Positions 50,131 through 59,244 of a stretch of DNA of 64,000 nt are shown here, piece after piece; positions within the stretch are counted from its first letter, which is position 1, and each line of letters begins with the position of its first letter. Both the position numbers and the translations under genes were made by a program. The notes beneath the pieces were generated by a model, which searched no databases, had not been told where the DNA came from, and saw only the letters and a program-made list of their open reading frames with translations. The stretch comes from Ketogulonicigenium vulgare WSH-001 (GTDB lineage: Bacteria; Pseudomonadota; Alphaproteobacteria; Rhodobacterales; Rhodobacteraceae): assembly GCF_000223375.1 (NCBI RefSeq), contig NC_017384.1:620001-684000 (forward strand), written 5' to 3'.

Positions 50131-51113
50131 CGCGGCGCATCTTCGTTGCAGGGCATCGCGGTATGGTCGGCGGCGCTATTTTGCGCGCGCTGGCGCAACG
50201 TCATGCGGCGGGTGAGGCGCATGAGATACTGACAGCGCCGCGTGCGGGGCTGGATCTGCGCGACAGGGATGCGGTGGTGCGATTCTTTCACGCCGCTCGC
50301 CCCGATCAGGTCATTATCGCCGCAGGGCGCGTCGGGGGGATCGCCGCGAATATCGCCCAACCTGCTGAATTTCTGCACGATAATCTGATGATCGCGACCA
50401 CCATTATTCACGCGGCACAGAAGGCGGGGGTTGATCGGCTTTTGAACCTTGGGTCATCCTGTATCTACCCGCGCGATGCGCCCCAGCCGATGCCGGAAGA
50501 CGTGCTGATGACAGGGCCGCTTGATCCCTCGAACGCGCCTTATGCGCTGGCTAAAATCGCAGGGATCGCCCTATGTGCCGCCTATCATAGCCAATACGGG
50601 GCCGATTTTCGCAGCCTGATGCCGCCAAATCTTTACGGGCCGGGCGATAATTTTCACGCAACCTCTAGCCATGTGATCCCTGCATTGATGGCGCGTATGC
50701 ATCATGCGCGGCACATCGCTGCGCCTTCGGTCGATATTTGGGGCGACGGGCAGGCGCGGCGCGAGTTCATGTTCGTTGACGATCTGGCTGATGCGGCGCT
50801 TTTTGTGCTGGATCTGCCGCCGCAGGCCTATTGGGGCGCACTGGGAGAGGGGCTTGCCCATTTGAACGCTGGCAGCGGCGAGGAAACATCCGTTGCGACC
50901 CTCGCGCGGGCGCTGGCGCAGGTCACCGGATACGGCGGCGAGATCCGATTTGACCCCGCCAAACCCTCGGGCGTGGCCCGGCGGATTGTCGATTCTCGTC
51001 GTCTGGAACGGCTGGGATGGAATGCGAAAATCAATTTACATAATGGGTTGATTCAGACCTATCGCTGGTTCATCATTCACCATGAAATGGGCGAATTACG
51101 CCGATACTGCTGA
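50127..51113 (+). CDS. fcl: GDP-L-fucose synthase
   Basis: 328 residues. Epimerase-reductase that follows GMD. NADP motif [37 protein letters not shown], Tyr-x3-Lys in PYALAKIAG, and [12 protein letters not shown]. The last ~30 residues ([19 protein letters not shown]) are encoded by more AT-rich DNA. Together with gmd it provides GDP-fucose, or a related deoxysugar, for a surface polysaccharide; no fucosyltransferase is adjacent. Confidence 0.93.
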   Translation: MTRRIFVAGHRGMVGGAILRALAQRHAAGEAHEILTAPRAGLDLRDRDAVVRFFHAARPDQVIIAAGRVGGIAANIAQPAEFLHDNLMIATTIIHAAQKAGVDRLLNLGSSCIYPRDAPQPMPEDVLMTGPLDPSNAPYALAKIAGIALCAAYHSQYGADFRSLMPPNLYGPGDNFHATSSHVIPALMARMHHARHIAAPSVDIWGDGQARREFMFVDDLADAALFVLDLPPQAYWGALGEGLAHLNAGSGEETSVATLARALAQVTGYGGEIRFDPAKPSGVARRIVDSRRLERLGWNAKINLHNGLIQTYRWFIIHHEMGELRRYC

Positions 51114-51303
51114 CCTTCGCGCCACGTGCGAAATCAAACAATCTGATTTCATGGAATTTTTATTCTATTTTCTGTTTGTAAATGGTTTACTCTACCTAAG
51201 GTAGTAGAGCGCCTTGCAATTGTGACAATGCGATTCTATTATTTGCCTACATTTGCTGTGCAAATATTTGGGATCAGACCTCGGTTTTCGGTCCTCCCGC
51301 AAT

Positions 51304-51630
51304 ATGGGTAAAAAAATGGATCTGAATTCGCTTGACCGTAAAGAGCTGGTTAAGCTGCGCGTGGACGTCGATCGCGCTTTGGCCACTCTTGATGAGCGTA
51401 ACCGGCTCGCAGCACTGGAAGCCGCGCAACAGGCGGCATCGGCCTATGGTTTCTCGCTAGCCCAGTTGACGGACGAGATTTCCATGCTGGGCAATCGCCG
51501 TATGCCGGGCGTGGCACGTTACAGAAATCCGGAAAATCCCGATCAAACCTGGTCTGGCCGCGGCCGCAAGCCGCAATGGGTTCACGATCTGGACGCCGCA
51601 GGCATGACGCTAGAGGAATGCGAACTCTGA
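51304..51630 (+). CDS. H-NS family nucleoid protein (HvrA-like)
   Basis: 108 residues from ATG 51304. An N-terminal coiled-coil oligomerisation part (KELVKLRVDVDRALATLDERNRLAALEAA) is followed by the C-terminal AT-hook-like H-NS motif YRNPENPDQTWSGRGRKPQWV. R. capsulatus HvrA activates photosynthesis genes in low light, but here no photosynthesis genes are nearby. It lies in an AT-rich stretch behind the GDP-fucose genes. Confidence 0.9.
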   Translation: MGKKMDLNSLDRKELVKLRVDVDRALATLDERNRLAALEAAQQAASAYGFSLAQLTDEISMLGNRRMPGVARYRNPENPDQTWSGRGRKPQWVHDLDAAGMTLEECEL

Positions 51631-51792
51631 TTTCCGGGGCATGAATATCGTCTGGATTTGTTTTCCAATTGGTTCGGATTTTGGAATTTTTATAAGTAAT
51701 TCATTCACCCAATACGCCTGAATGCGCGCAAGGTTTAGTGTATCGCTGCACGCTTTGGTTGTGTCATATTATGAATATACGTTGCGATGAAT

Positions 51793-51822
51793 AAAAGGCG
51801 CGTTAACACAGGCGCGCTTTTT
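51793..51822. terminator. Bidirectional terminator, H-NS gene / NDUFS4-like gene
   Basis: AAAAGGCGCG and CGCGCTTTTT form a stem (with one bulge) around TTAACACAGG-type loop sequence between two convergent genes. Confidence 0.65.
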
Positions 51823-51839
51823 ATCCCGTCAAAACGCGC

Positions 51840-52151
51840 TTAATGCGACCAGGGCTCGCGCCGATTTGTCGCGAAGTTTTCGCCATATCCAAGGCTGCGC
51901 AATTGCGGCGCACGCTCTTGGGTTGGCAGGGTCACCACGTCGATATCATGCGCGGCCGCATAGGCCAAAGCGGCGTCCAATGTTTCAAATTGCAGCCGCA
52001 TCTGGCTTTGGGTGTCGCCATGACCGATCCAGCCCATCAGCGGGTCGATCTGCGGCGCGGCGCTTGCGTCCCATTCCAGCACCCAAACTTGGGTCTTGGC
52101 GGTGCCCGACGACATGGCTGTGCGGGCAGGGCGGTAAATACGGGCCGACAT
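51840..52151 (-). CDS. ETC complex I subunit, NDUFS4-like
   Basis: 103 residues from ATG 52151. It matches the conserved region of the accessory NADH dehydrogenase subunit (NDUFS4, 18 kDa): ARIYRPARTAMSSGTAKTQVWVLEWD, DPLMGWIGHGDTQSQMRLQFETLDAALAYAA and NFATNRREPWSH. Such accessory subunits are found in mitochondria and alphaproteobacteria. The complex I (nuo) genes are not in the window. It is divergent from uvrB. Confidence 0.92.
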   Translation of the reverse strand: MSARIYRPARTAMSSGTAKTQVWVLEWDASAAPQIDPLMGWIGHGDTQSQMRLQFETLDAALAYAAAHDIDVVTLPTQERAPQLRSLGYGENFATNRREPWSH

Positions 52152-52244
52152 GTCTAACCTCGTGATTTGCGTCGCGCCAAGTGTTGCGCGTTCCAGCCCC
52201 GCTTGCAATGGCAAATTGTCGCAGTTTGATCCCCTCTTGTGCTG

Positions 52245-52259
52245 GAACAAAAAGTGACC
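52245..52259 (+). promoter_or_regulatory. Possible imperfect LexA box upstream of uvrB
   Basis: GAAC (52245-52248), seven bases, GACC (52256-52259) differs by one base from the alphaproteobacterial GAAC-N7-GAAC form and lies 35 bases before the uvrB ATG. Its function is inferred from position and gene identity. Confidence 0.35.
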
Positions 52260-52293
52260 ACATAAAGGGGCCAGTTCTGCGGAAAAGGTCGCC

Positions 52294-54477
52294 ATGCACA
52301 ACAACGCCCCAGATCAAATGCCGATGCTGTATTCCACGCCCCAGCGCCGCGAAAAGCTGGAGGGTGGCAAGCGGTTTGTCCTTAACACAAGTTTCGATCC
52401 CGCAGGCGATCAGCCCAGTGCGATTGCCGAATTGGTGGCCGGGATCGACAGCGGCGAGCATGATCAGGTGCTGCTGGGCGCGACGGGCACGGGCAAGACC
52501 TTTACCATGGCGCAGGTGATCGAGCGCACCCAGCGTCCCGCGATTATTCTGGCGCATAACAAGACCTTGGCCGCCCAGCTTTATGGCGAGTTCAAGAATT
52601 TCTTTCCCGAAAATGCCGTTGAGTATTTCGTAAGCTATTACGATTACTACCAGCCCGAGGCCTATGTCGCGCGCACCGATACGTTCATTGAAAAGGAATC
52701 CCAGATTAACGAGCAGATCGACCGGATGCGCCACTCGGCGACGCGGGCGCTGCTGGAACGTGACGATGTGATCATCGTCGCCTCGGTCTCGTGCATCTAT
52801 GGTATCGGCTCGGTCGAGACCTATTCCGCGATGACGCAGGATCTGTTCGTCGGGCAGAATTACGACATGCGGCAGGTCATCAACGATCTGGTGGCGCAGC
52901 AATATAAGCGGAACGATCAGGCGTTCTCGCGCGGCAGTTTCCGCGTGCGCGGCGATCTGCTGGAAGTTTGGCCCGCCCACCTCGAGGATCGCGCCTGGCG
53001 CATGTCATTCTTTGGCGAAGAGCTGGAATCGATCATCGAATTCGATCCGCTGACCGGCCAGAAAACCGACAATTTCACCCAGATCCGCATCTATGCGAAC
53101 AGCCACTATGTCACGCCCCGCCCGACGATGAATCAGGCGGTGATCGGCATTAAAAACGAGCTGCGCCAGCGGCTTGATCAGTTCACTGACGAGGGCAAGC
53201 TGCTCGAGGCGCAGCGGCTGGAGCAGCGCACCCGCTTTGACCTTGAAATGCTGGAAGCCACTGGCGTGTGCAACGGTATCGAAAACTACAGCCGTTATCT
53301 GACCGGTCGCGCCCCGGGCGAGCCGCCGCCCACCTTGTTCGAATTCATCCCGGATAATGCCATCGTTTTCGCCGATGAAAGCCATGTGACCGTGCCGCAG
53401 ATCGGTGCGATGTATCGCGGCGACTTTCGGCGCAAAACGACGCTGGCCGATCACGGCTTCCGTCTGCCCAGCTGTATGGATAACCGCCCGTTGAAGTTCG
53501 AGGAATGGGACGCCATGCGCCCGCAATCGGTCTTTGTCTCGGCCACGCCCGGCCCATGGGAAATGGGCCAGACCGGCGGCGTCTTTGCCGAACAGATCAT
53601 CCGCCCGACCGGTCTTTTGGACCCGCTGGTGGATATCCGCCCCGTCGAGATGCAGGTCGACGACCTGCTGTCCGAGATTCGCAAAGTGTCCGCCGCCGGG
53701 ATGCGCACCCTCGCCACCGTGCTGACCAAGCGTATGGCCGAGGATCTGACCGAATATCTGCACGAACAGGGCATTCGCGTGCGCTATATGCACAGCGATA
53801 TCGACACGATCGAGCGGATCGAGATCCTGCGCGATCTGCGTCTGGGGGCCTTTGATGTGCTGGTCGGCATCAACCTGCTGCGTGAGGGGTTGGACATTCC
53901 CGAATGCGGGCTGGTTGCTATTTTGGACGCCGATAAGGAGGGGTTCCTGCGCAGCGAGACCTCGCTCGTGCAGACGATTGGCCGCGCGGCGCGCAACGCC
54001 GAAGGCCGCGTGATCATGTATGCGGATCGCATCACGGGCTCCATGCAGCGCGCGCTTGCCGAGACGGATCGCCGTCGCCAACGCCAGATGGCCTATAACG
54101 TCGAACACGGTATCACGCCGCAAAGCGTGAAAAAGAACGTCGAGGATATTCTGTTTGGCACCTATCAAGGTGACACCGATATGTCCCGCGTCACGGCCAA
54201 GATCAAACCCGGCAAGGGCGGCAATCTCGAGGCGGTGCTGGAGGGTCTGCGCGCCGATATGCGCAAGGCCGCCGAGAACCTCGAATTCGAGGAGGCGGCC
54301 CGTCTGCGCGACGAGGTGAAGCGGCTCGAGACGGTCGCACTGACCATCGCCGATGATCCGCTGGCGCGCCAATCCGAGGTCGATGACGCGGTCGAAGGGG
54401 CCAAAAAGGCCGGTGGTCGCTCGACCGCTGGCCGTGCCGGTCAGCGCGGCGGCAATAAACGCAGCAAGCGGCGTTAA
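52294..54477 (+). CDS. uvrB: Excinuclease ABC subunit B
   Basis: 727 residues. The damage-verifying helicase of nucleotide excision repair. Walker A GATGTGKT lies at 62-69, the beta-hairpin region around [11 protein letters not shown] near 118, [35 protein letters not shown], and a C-terminal UVR motif ([19 protein letters not shown]) that binds UvrC. The extreme C-terminus is basic. Mfd, its functional partner, is at the left of the window. Confidence 0.97.
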   Translation: MHNNAPDQMPMLYSTPQRREKLEGGKRFVLNTSFDPAGDQPSAIAELVAGIDSGEHDQVLLGATGTGKTFTMAQVIERTQRPAIILAHNKTLAAQLYGEFKNFFPENAVEYFVSYYDYYQPEAYVARTDTFIEKESQINEQIDRMRHSATRALLERDDVIIVASVSCIYGIGSVETYSAMTQDLFVGQNYDMRQVINDLVAQQYKRNDQAFSRGSFRVRGDLLEVWPAHLEDRAWRMSFFGEELESIIEFDPLTGQKTDNFTQIRIYANSHYVTPRPTMNQAVIGIKNELRQRLDQFTDEGKLLEAQRLEQRTRFDLEMLEATGVCNGIENYSRYLTGRAPGEPPPTLFEFIPDNAIVFADESHVTVPQIGAMYRGDFRRKTTLADHGFRLPSCMDNRPLKFEEWDAMRPQSVFVSATPGPWEMGQTGGVFAEQIIRPTGLLDPLVDIRPVEMQVDDLLSEIRKVSAAGMRTLATVLTKRMAEDLTEYLHEQGIRVRYMHSDIDTIERIEILRDLRLGAFDVLVGINLLREGLDIPECGLVAILDADKEGFLRSETSLVQTIGRAARNAEGRVIMYADRITGSMQRALAETDRRRQRQMAYNVEHGITPQSVKKNVEDILFGTYQGDTDMSRVTAKIKPGKGGNLEAVLEGLRADMRKAAENLEFEEAARLRDEVKRLETVALTIADDPLARQSEVDDAVEGAKKAGGRSTAGRAGQRGGNKRSKRR

Positions 54478-54512
54478 CCGCACTTTAACCATATGGCCCG
54501 TCAACTCGGGCC

Positions 54513-55190
54513 ATGCGGATCATCCCCTTGGCCTTTCTGATCGCGACCTACGGCGCTGCGGCGCAAGGCGGCGCTTGGCCGCGCGCCGAGGGCGAGACAT
54601 TTACCACGGTCGGCGCGAATGTGGCGCTGTTTTCCGCCGTGCGGCCGGTGCATTACGATCCGACCTATTACGTTGAATTCGGCGCAACAGGTTGGCTAAC
54701 GGTGGGCGCTGATGGCTTTCAGGCCGATCGCGGCACGGCGCGCAGCGATTACCTGTTCGCCCGCGTGCCGGTTTTGCAAGATGCGGCGGGGCACCAACTG
54801 GCGGTCTCGCTGGCCTATGGTCAGATTTATACCGATATGTATACAGCCCCGATGGGCCGCATTGCGCTGCATTGGGGCTATGGGCTGCAGCAGGGCTGGC
54901 TGAGCGCCGATGCCATCTATGAAGGGCGGCTCGGATCGGGTGATGACCTGCCAGATCTGGTGCAAAGCAAGGTCGAGGTCACATGGGGCCACACCTTCAC
55001 CGACACCCCGTGGATGAGCAGCCTCAGCATGCAGATGGGCGAGGGGATCAGCGGCGATTTCTATGCCAAGGTGATGTCCGCCGGTGGCTATGCCGTGACC
55101 GAGGCGATCACCTTGCGTGCCAGCGTGACCCAAGCCCTCACCGGTGATCGCGGCGCGGCGCTGGGGCTGGACGCCTGGCTCACCTTCTAG
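54513..55190 (+). CDS. Putative outer-membrane/periplasmic protein, unknown
   Basis: 225 residues with a short signal peptide ([18 protein letters not shown]). The mature part alternates short hydrophobic and polar strands ([47 protein letters not shown]) and ends in a terminal Phe (DAWLTF), features of an outer-membrane beta-barrel. I do not recognise a named family. It lies between uvrB and tRNA-Ala. Confidence 0.6.
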   Translation: MRIIPLAFLIATYGAAAQGGAWPRAEGETFTTVGANVALFSAVRPVHYDPTYYVEFGATGWLTVGADGFQADRGTARSDYLFARVPVLQDAAGHQLAVSLAYGQIYTDMYTAPMGRIALHWGYGLQQGWLSADAIYEGRLGSGDDLPDLVQSKVEVTWGHTFTDTPWMSSLSMQMGEGISGDFYAKVMSAGGYAVTEAITLRASVTQALTGDRGAALGLDAWLTF

Positions 55191-55229
55191 GCTTGACAGC
55201 CCCCGGGCCGGGGCGCAGATTTTCACCAT

Positions 55230-55305
<76 letters not shown>

Positions 55306-55328
55306 ATTTCCGCCAAAGGTTAAGACCC

Positions 55329-55778
55329 GTGCAGATCAGTCCGCTTCGCGATGTTCCTCATTTCGTGCCACGTATCGCGCAGCGCGCGTGGCAGGCCTGG
55401 TGGCAGGAGACAGATGTGACGCTGCAGGATTACCAAGCCGGTGTCGCCGCGATTGCTGCCAGCGCCGGCATCCCTTGCGGGTTTGTCGCGCATGACGGCG
55501 GGCGCTATCTGGGCTCGGTGTTCCTGATCGAAAACGACCTGTCGGCGCGACCCACGCTGACGCCTTGGATCGCCGCGCTTTGGGTAGAGGAAGACGCCCG
55601 GCGGCAGGGGATCGCCGCCCAGTTGATGCAGCACGCCCAAGACAGCGCCGCGGCTCTGGGCTATGCGAAGGTCTATCTTTGTGCCAGCCGCGACAACGCG
55701 CCTTATTACGCCGCGCGCGGCTTTGATCTGGTTGAACGTGACGTGGGCGGCCTGGATGTCTTCAGCCGCAGTGCCTAA
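55329..55778 (+). CDS. GNAT family N-acetyltransferase
   Basis: 149 residues from GTG 55329, the first plausible start after tRNA-Ala. The acetyl-CoA signature is LWVEEDARRQGIAAQLMQHA (motif A, R/QxxGxG/A form), preceded by FLIENDLSARPTLTPWIAA and followed by YLCASRDNAPYYAARGFDLVERD. The substrate is unknown. It is convergent with, and overlaps by four bases, the M50-like membrane protein gene. Confidence 0.8.
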   Translation: MQISPLRDVPHFVPRIAQRAWQAWWQETDVTLQDYQAGVAAIAASAGIPCGFVAHDGGRYLGSVFLIENDLSARPTLTPWIAALWVEEDARRQGIAAQLMQHAQDSAAALGYAKVYLCASRDNAPYYAARGFDLVERDVGGLDVFSRSA

Positions 55779-56377
55779 GAGAAGAACCACCGTTCGACCC
55801 CGCCGAACCAGCCGCGATAGGTGATGGTCAGGTAAAGCAATGCGGCCAGTGCTGCCACTGCCACCGGCGTTGCAACGCGTTGGAGACGCGACTGAAACCA
55901 ATGCCCCATCAAGAACGGCGGCAGTGGCAGCAGGTTGAACAGGCTATACCAGAACACCGTATAGGCGAATGTGGTGATTGTGGTGATCGTCACATAGGCG
56001 GGCGTCGCGCCGGGGAAATTTTGCACCAACACGGGCCTGAGCTGCCATAGCCCCCACGCCACCAGCGCCAGCAGCGCGAGGCTGGCCAGCAACAGCACCG
56101 GCACCATCGCGCGACCACCGCGCAGACGGGCAGGATCGATCTGCATCGGGCGGATCCAGCCGATCTGCGTGATGGCGACGGCAAACAGCCCGATCGGCCC
56201 CGCCGCGCGCAGGGGCGATAGCGCGATGCGCCCATCCTGGCGCGGGCCGCGATCGCCCAGCAGCACCACCAGCCGTGCCAGCAGCCAGCTATGCAGCCCG
56301 ACCGTCGCCGCACCCGCAATCACCGAGAAAACAATGGTCTGCGGCGTGTTGCCGTAGATATCAAAGGGATTGATCAT
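55775..56377 (-). CDS. M50/site-2-protease-like membrane protein with lost active site
   Basis: 200 residues from ATG 56377, which overlaps the stop of the binding-protein gene (ATGA). About five hydrophobic helices are present. The layout follows compact M50 proteases: a HExxHA-like helix running into GD, then the ALSPLRAAGPIG strand (compare the LNPLAHIDPIG type), GWIRPMQIDPARLR (compare the FGWAKPVPVNPYNLR type) and NLLPLPPFLMGHW (compare NLLPIPPLDGG). The catalytic residues are gone: only His29 remains of HExxH (Ser30, Leu33), and the LPPLDGG Asp is Leu. So it is probably a non-proteolytic membrane partner. It is the last gene of the ABC operon. Confidence 0.6.
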   Translation of the reverse strand: MINPFDIYGNTPQTIVFSVIAGAATVGLHSWLLARLVVLLGDRGPRQDGRIALSPLRAAGPIGLFAVAITQIGWIRPMQIDPARLRGGRAMVPVLLLASLALLALVAWGLWQLRPVLVQNFPGATPAYVTITTITTFAYTVFWYSLFNLLPLPPFLMGHWFQSRLQRVATPVAVAALAALLYLTITYRGWFGGVERWFFS

Positions 56378-57186
56378 TCGCTGTCCTCGGCCGCAAGTTC
56401 GGCCAGCGTGCCATAGCCATAGCGCGCGGCGATCTGCACCGTCTCGCCGCTGTCGATCATCTGATCCAAAATGCGCAGGGCGGCGCGTTTCAGGGTCAAA
56501 TCCCCTTTCCAAAATCCCATGCCGATGGAATCGCCGGGCAAAGCGCCAAGGGGGGCAATCCGCAGATCCTCATGCGCAACGCCCGAGGCCAGAACGGCAT
56601 CGGTCACGATCAGATCCAGATCACCCGCGGCCAATGCACGCACAGCGCCGTTCAAACTGGTCTGGCCAGTAATTTCCGCCGCGCCAGCCTCGCGCAGCGC
56701 GCGGCTGAGGGCAAGGCGGTCGCGCCCGATCGTGCCGACGAACACGCCGATCCGCGCGCCGGACACATCAGGGGTATCAGTGGCGGCCAGCGTGACCCAG
56801 CCGCTTTGCAGATAGGGCGGGCTCATATCCATGTAATTGCGCATCAGGGGGGTATCGACCAGACCGCCGATCATCACATGGCAATTGGCACGGCTGATAT
56901 TCCAGGCCAGCGGGTTCACCTCGCGGCCGATGGCGGCAATGCGGTTGATGGAAAGGCGCAGGCCCATGCCTTGGGCAATCGTGCGGATGATCTCGACCTC
57001 GATCCCCGGCGCGGCGGGGTCGGCGGTGACAAAGGGCGGGTAGTTTTGCGGCGCGCAGACGCGCAGCACGCCTTGGCGTTCGACCTGCTTCAGTGCGGTG
57101 TCAGGCGGCAGCAGATTAACGGCGGAAAACAACATCAGCACGGCGGCGATAGCGCCGAGGTCTCGGGCATGGCGACGGAAAAACAT
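56374..57186 (-). CDS. Periplasmic substrate-binding protein (SBP_bac_3-like) of a PQQ-linked ABC cluster
   Basis: 270 residues from ATG 57186, 2 bases after the permease stop. A basic start and hydrophobic core (LGAIAAVLMLFSAVNLL) form a signal or anchor. The domain begins QVERQGVLRVCAPQNYPPFVTADPAAPGIEVEIIRTIAQG, typical of family-3 binding proteins and of MoxJ-like proteins. It is likely to feed or sense something for the adjacent ABC-2 transporter or PQQ enzyme. The binding pocket cannot be read from sequence alone. Confidence 0.75.
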   Translation of the reverse strand: MFFRRHARDLGAIAAVLMLFSAVNLLPPDTALKQVERQGVLRVCAPQNYPPFVTADPAAPGIEVEIIRTIAQGMGLRLSINRIAAIGREVNPLAWNISRANCHVMIGGLVDTPLMRNYMDMSPPYLQSGWVTLAATDTPDVSGARIGVFVGTIGRDRLALSRALREAGAAEITGQTSLNGAVRALAAGDLDLIVTDAVLASGVAHEDLRIAPLGALPGDSIGMGFWKGDLTLKRAALRILDQMIDSGETVQIAARYGYGTLAELAAEDSE

Positions 57187-57188
57187 GG

Positions 57189-58001
57189 CTACACCTGCTG
57201 CGCGCGCAAAAAGCGCCGCCACGCCAGCGTAAAGAAAAACGCCGATGAAATCACCAGCACCCAAACGCTGCCGGCGGTGGTGTAGGATTGAAAGCCGATG
57301 AAGACTCCGCGAAATAAATCAGTGATATAGGTGACGGGGTTCATCTCGACCATTAAAACTAGCCATTCGGGGAAGATGGCGCGGGCTTGGGCTGCGCCAA
57401 TCGCCGGATCAATCGGGAACATCGCGTTGGATGTGAAATAAATCGGCAGGATGACGGCATTTGAAAACAGGCCAAAGCCCTCGAAACTGGTGGTGCGGGT
57501 CGCAAGGTAGATGGCAAAGCAGCTCATGGCAAAGGCGAAGCCCGCGATGGCGCACAGACCCAGCAGCGCCTGCGCCAGCCCGATCTGCAGATCGACGGTC
57601 GGGGCCAGCAGCAGCACGATCATCCCTTGGAATGTCGCAATCGTGGTGCCGCCCAGCACTTTGCCCAGCAAGATCGCCCAGCGCGGCGGCGGGCTGGTGC
57701 CCAGCATCTGCGCAAAGCCATATTCACGGTCGGCGATCACGCTGGTTGCGGCCTGCATCGCCCCGAACATCACATTCAGCGCGATGACCCCCGGAAAGAT
57801 GAATTGCAGATAGGTATAGGGTACGGCAAACCGCACTTGGCCGAAGGTCTCGGCCCGGAAATAGGGGTTCAGCCCGATCCCCATAATCACTACCCACAGC
57901 AGCGGACGGCTGATGCTGCCGACCAGTTGCGCGCGGTCGCGCAGGAATTTATGCACATCGCGCTGCCAGATCGCGTGAATGGCCTGCAAAATCGCAATCA
58001 T
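57189..58001 (-). CDS. ABC-2 type permease, PQQ-dehydrogenase-associated type
   Basis: 270 residues with six hydrophobic segments and the ABC-2 pattern RDRAQLVGSISRPLLWVVIMGIGL at the N-terminus and FPGVIALNVMFGAMQAATSVIADREYGFAQML in the middle. The family resembles PedC-type permeases found next to PQQ alcohol dehydrogenases. ABC-2 permeases usually export. Its start overlaps the ATPase stop by four bases. Confidence 0.8.
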   Translation of the reverse strand: MIAILQAIHAIWQRDVHKFLRDRAQLVGSISRPLLWVVIMGIGLNPYFRAETFGQVRFAVPYTYLQFIFPGVIALNVMFGAMQAATSVIADREYGFAQMLGTSPPPRWAILLGKVLGGTTIATFQGMIVLLLAPTVDLQIGLAQALLGLCAIAGFAFAMSCFAIYLATRTTSFEGFGLFSNAVILPIYFTSNAMFPIDPAIGAAQARAIFPEWLVLMVEMNPVTYITDLFRGVFIGFQSYTTAGSVWVLVISSAFFFTLAWRRFLRAQQV

Positions 58002-58924
58002 CGCGCCAGCCTTGCGGTTGCTTCGACAATCGCGCGGTCAAGCGGTGCGGGCGTCACATGCAGACGGGCGGAGTGCGCCGCGATCAGCGCCAGCAGGGCG
58101 GGGTCGTGCTGTGTTAATGTCACCACTACATCGCCGCTGGTGGGATCGATGGCCGCGCCGGGCAGGGCAGCCAGCAGCGCATCTTGCGCCGCAGCATCCT
58201 TGGCCGTCATGCGATAGAACTGGCCGCCATAATCACGCAGCAGATCGGGCGTCGCCCATTCGCCCAGCAACTGCCCCTTGTGCAGGATACAACAGCGGTC
58301 GGTCTGGCCGATTTCTTCGATGAAATGCGATGTCATGATCACCGTCACCCTGCGCGTCTGGCGCATCTGTTGCAGGCTGTCCCAAATCGCCTGCCGCGAC
58401 TGCGCGTCAATCCCGGCGGTCGCCTCGTCGAGAATCACGATATCGGGATCATGCATCAGCGCACGCGCCACTTCGACTCGGCGCTTTTGTCCGGTGGACA
58501 ATTGCGCGACCAAACGGTCTGCAAAGGCGTCGAATGGGGCCAGCGCCTGATCAATCGCGCTGCGGCGTGCACCGCCCCGTAACCCCTGCATCGCGGCAAA
58601 GAATTCCAGGTTCTCGCGCACCGTCAGCCGTCCATCCAGACTGCCGGACTGCGGCACATAGCCCAAATGTCGCCGTGCCAGACCCGGTTTGCGTGCGACA
58701 TTGATGCCATCCAGCTCAACTTGCCCGAATGTCGGCTGCAGCAGGGTTGCTAATAGTTTGATCAGCGAGCTTTTGCCGGCGCCATTGCGCCCCAGCACGG
58801 ACATCCACGTGCCCCGCGCCACCTGCAGCGACAGGTGATCTAATGCGACAGTGCGACCATATTCGACGGTTACATCGCGCAGCGCATAGGCGATCCCTGC
58901 GACATCGGCGGTTGGCTTGCTCAT
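57998..58924 (-). CDS. ABC transporter ATP-binding protein, PQQ-dehydrogenase-associated type
   Basis: 308 residues. Walker A is GRNGAGKSS near residue 45, Q loop YVPQSGSLD, signature LSTGQKRRVEVARAL, and Walker B IVILDEATAGID. An extra ~80-residue C-terminal part follows the nucleotide domain. It pairs with the ABC-2 permease. It is the first gene of the leftward operon, 320 bases away from and divergent to the quinohemoprotein gene. Confidence 0.88.
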   Translation of the reverse strand: MSKPTADVAGIAYALRDVTVEYGRTVALDHLSLQVARGTWMSVLGRNGAGKSSLIKLLATLLQPTFGQVELDGINVARKPGLARRHLGYVPQSGSLDGRLTVRENLEFFAAMQGLRGGARRSAIDQALAPFDAFADRLVAQLSTGQKRRVEVARALMHDPDIVILDEATAGIDAQSRQAIWDSLQQMRQTRRVTVIMTSHFIEEIGQTDRCCILHKGQLLGEWATPDLLRDYGGQFYRMTAKDAAAQDALLAALPGAAIDPTSGDVVVTLTQHDPALLALIAAHSARLHVTPAPLDRAIVEATARLAR

Positions 58925-59244
58925 ATCTGCCCTTTTGCGTGCGACTCAGTCAGTTTTCATGCGCCGAGGGGCGCACCATGGCATGGGTTTTTGCTAGCGT
59001 TATCACCCCATTTGCTGCCCCGAGGTCCACCCCCGAAATAGCCTAAAATCAAAATATACCATTACTTTATGCACTAAATATGGTAGCGACAAAATGCGCA
59101 TTTGACGATTCTGGGCAGAGATGTCTGCAATTTTACATGCGCGTGAGAGTCTCGACCCGCCGTCCTCCCCCGGCGGGTTCGTGTGTTCCAGCAACGCCGC
59201 CTTCATTCCAGGCCGGCATTAGTTAGACAGAGGACGGGCCCATC
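58925..59244. promoter_or_regulatory. Divergent control region of the PQQ-enzyme module
   Basis: 320 bases without a gene between the ABC operon and the quinohemoprotein. The middle (59035-59110) is strikingly AT-rich for this genome and contains the inverted repeat TACCAT (59057-59062) and ATGGTA (59080-59085), a possible regulator site. Near the quinohemoprotein start a hairpin ACCCGCCG/CGGCGGGT (59155-59162 with 59171-59178) may lie in the leader. AGAGGA precedes the GTG start. Confidence 0.5.
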
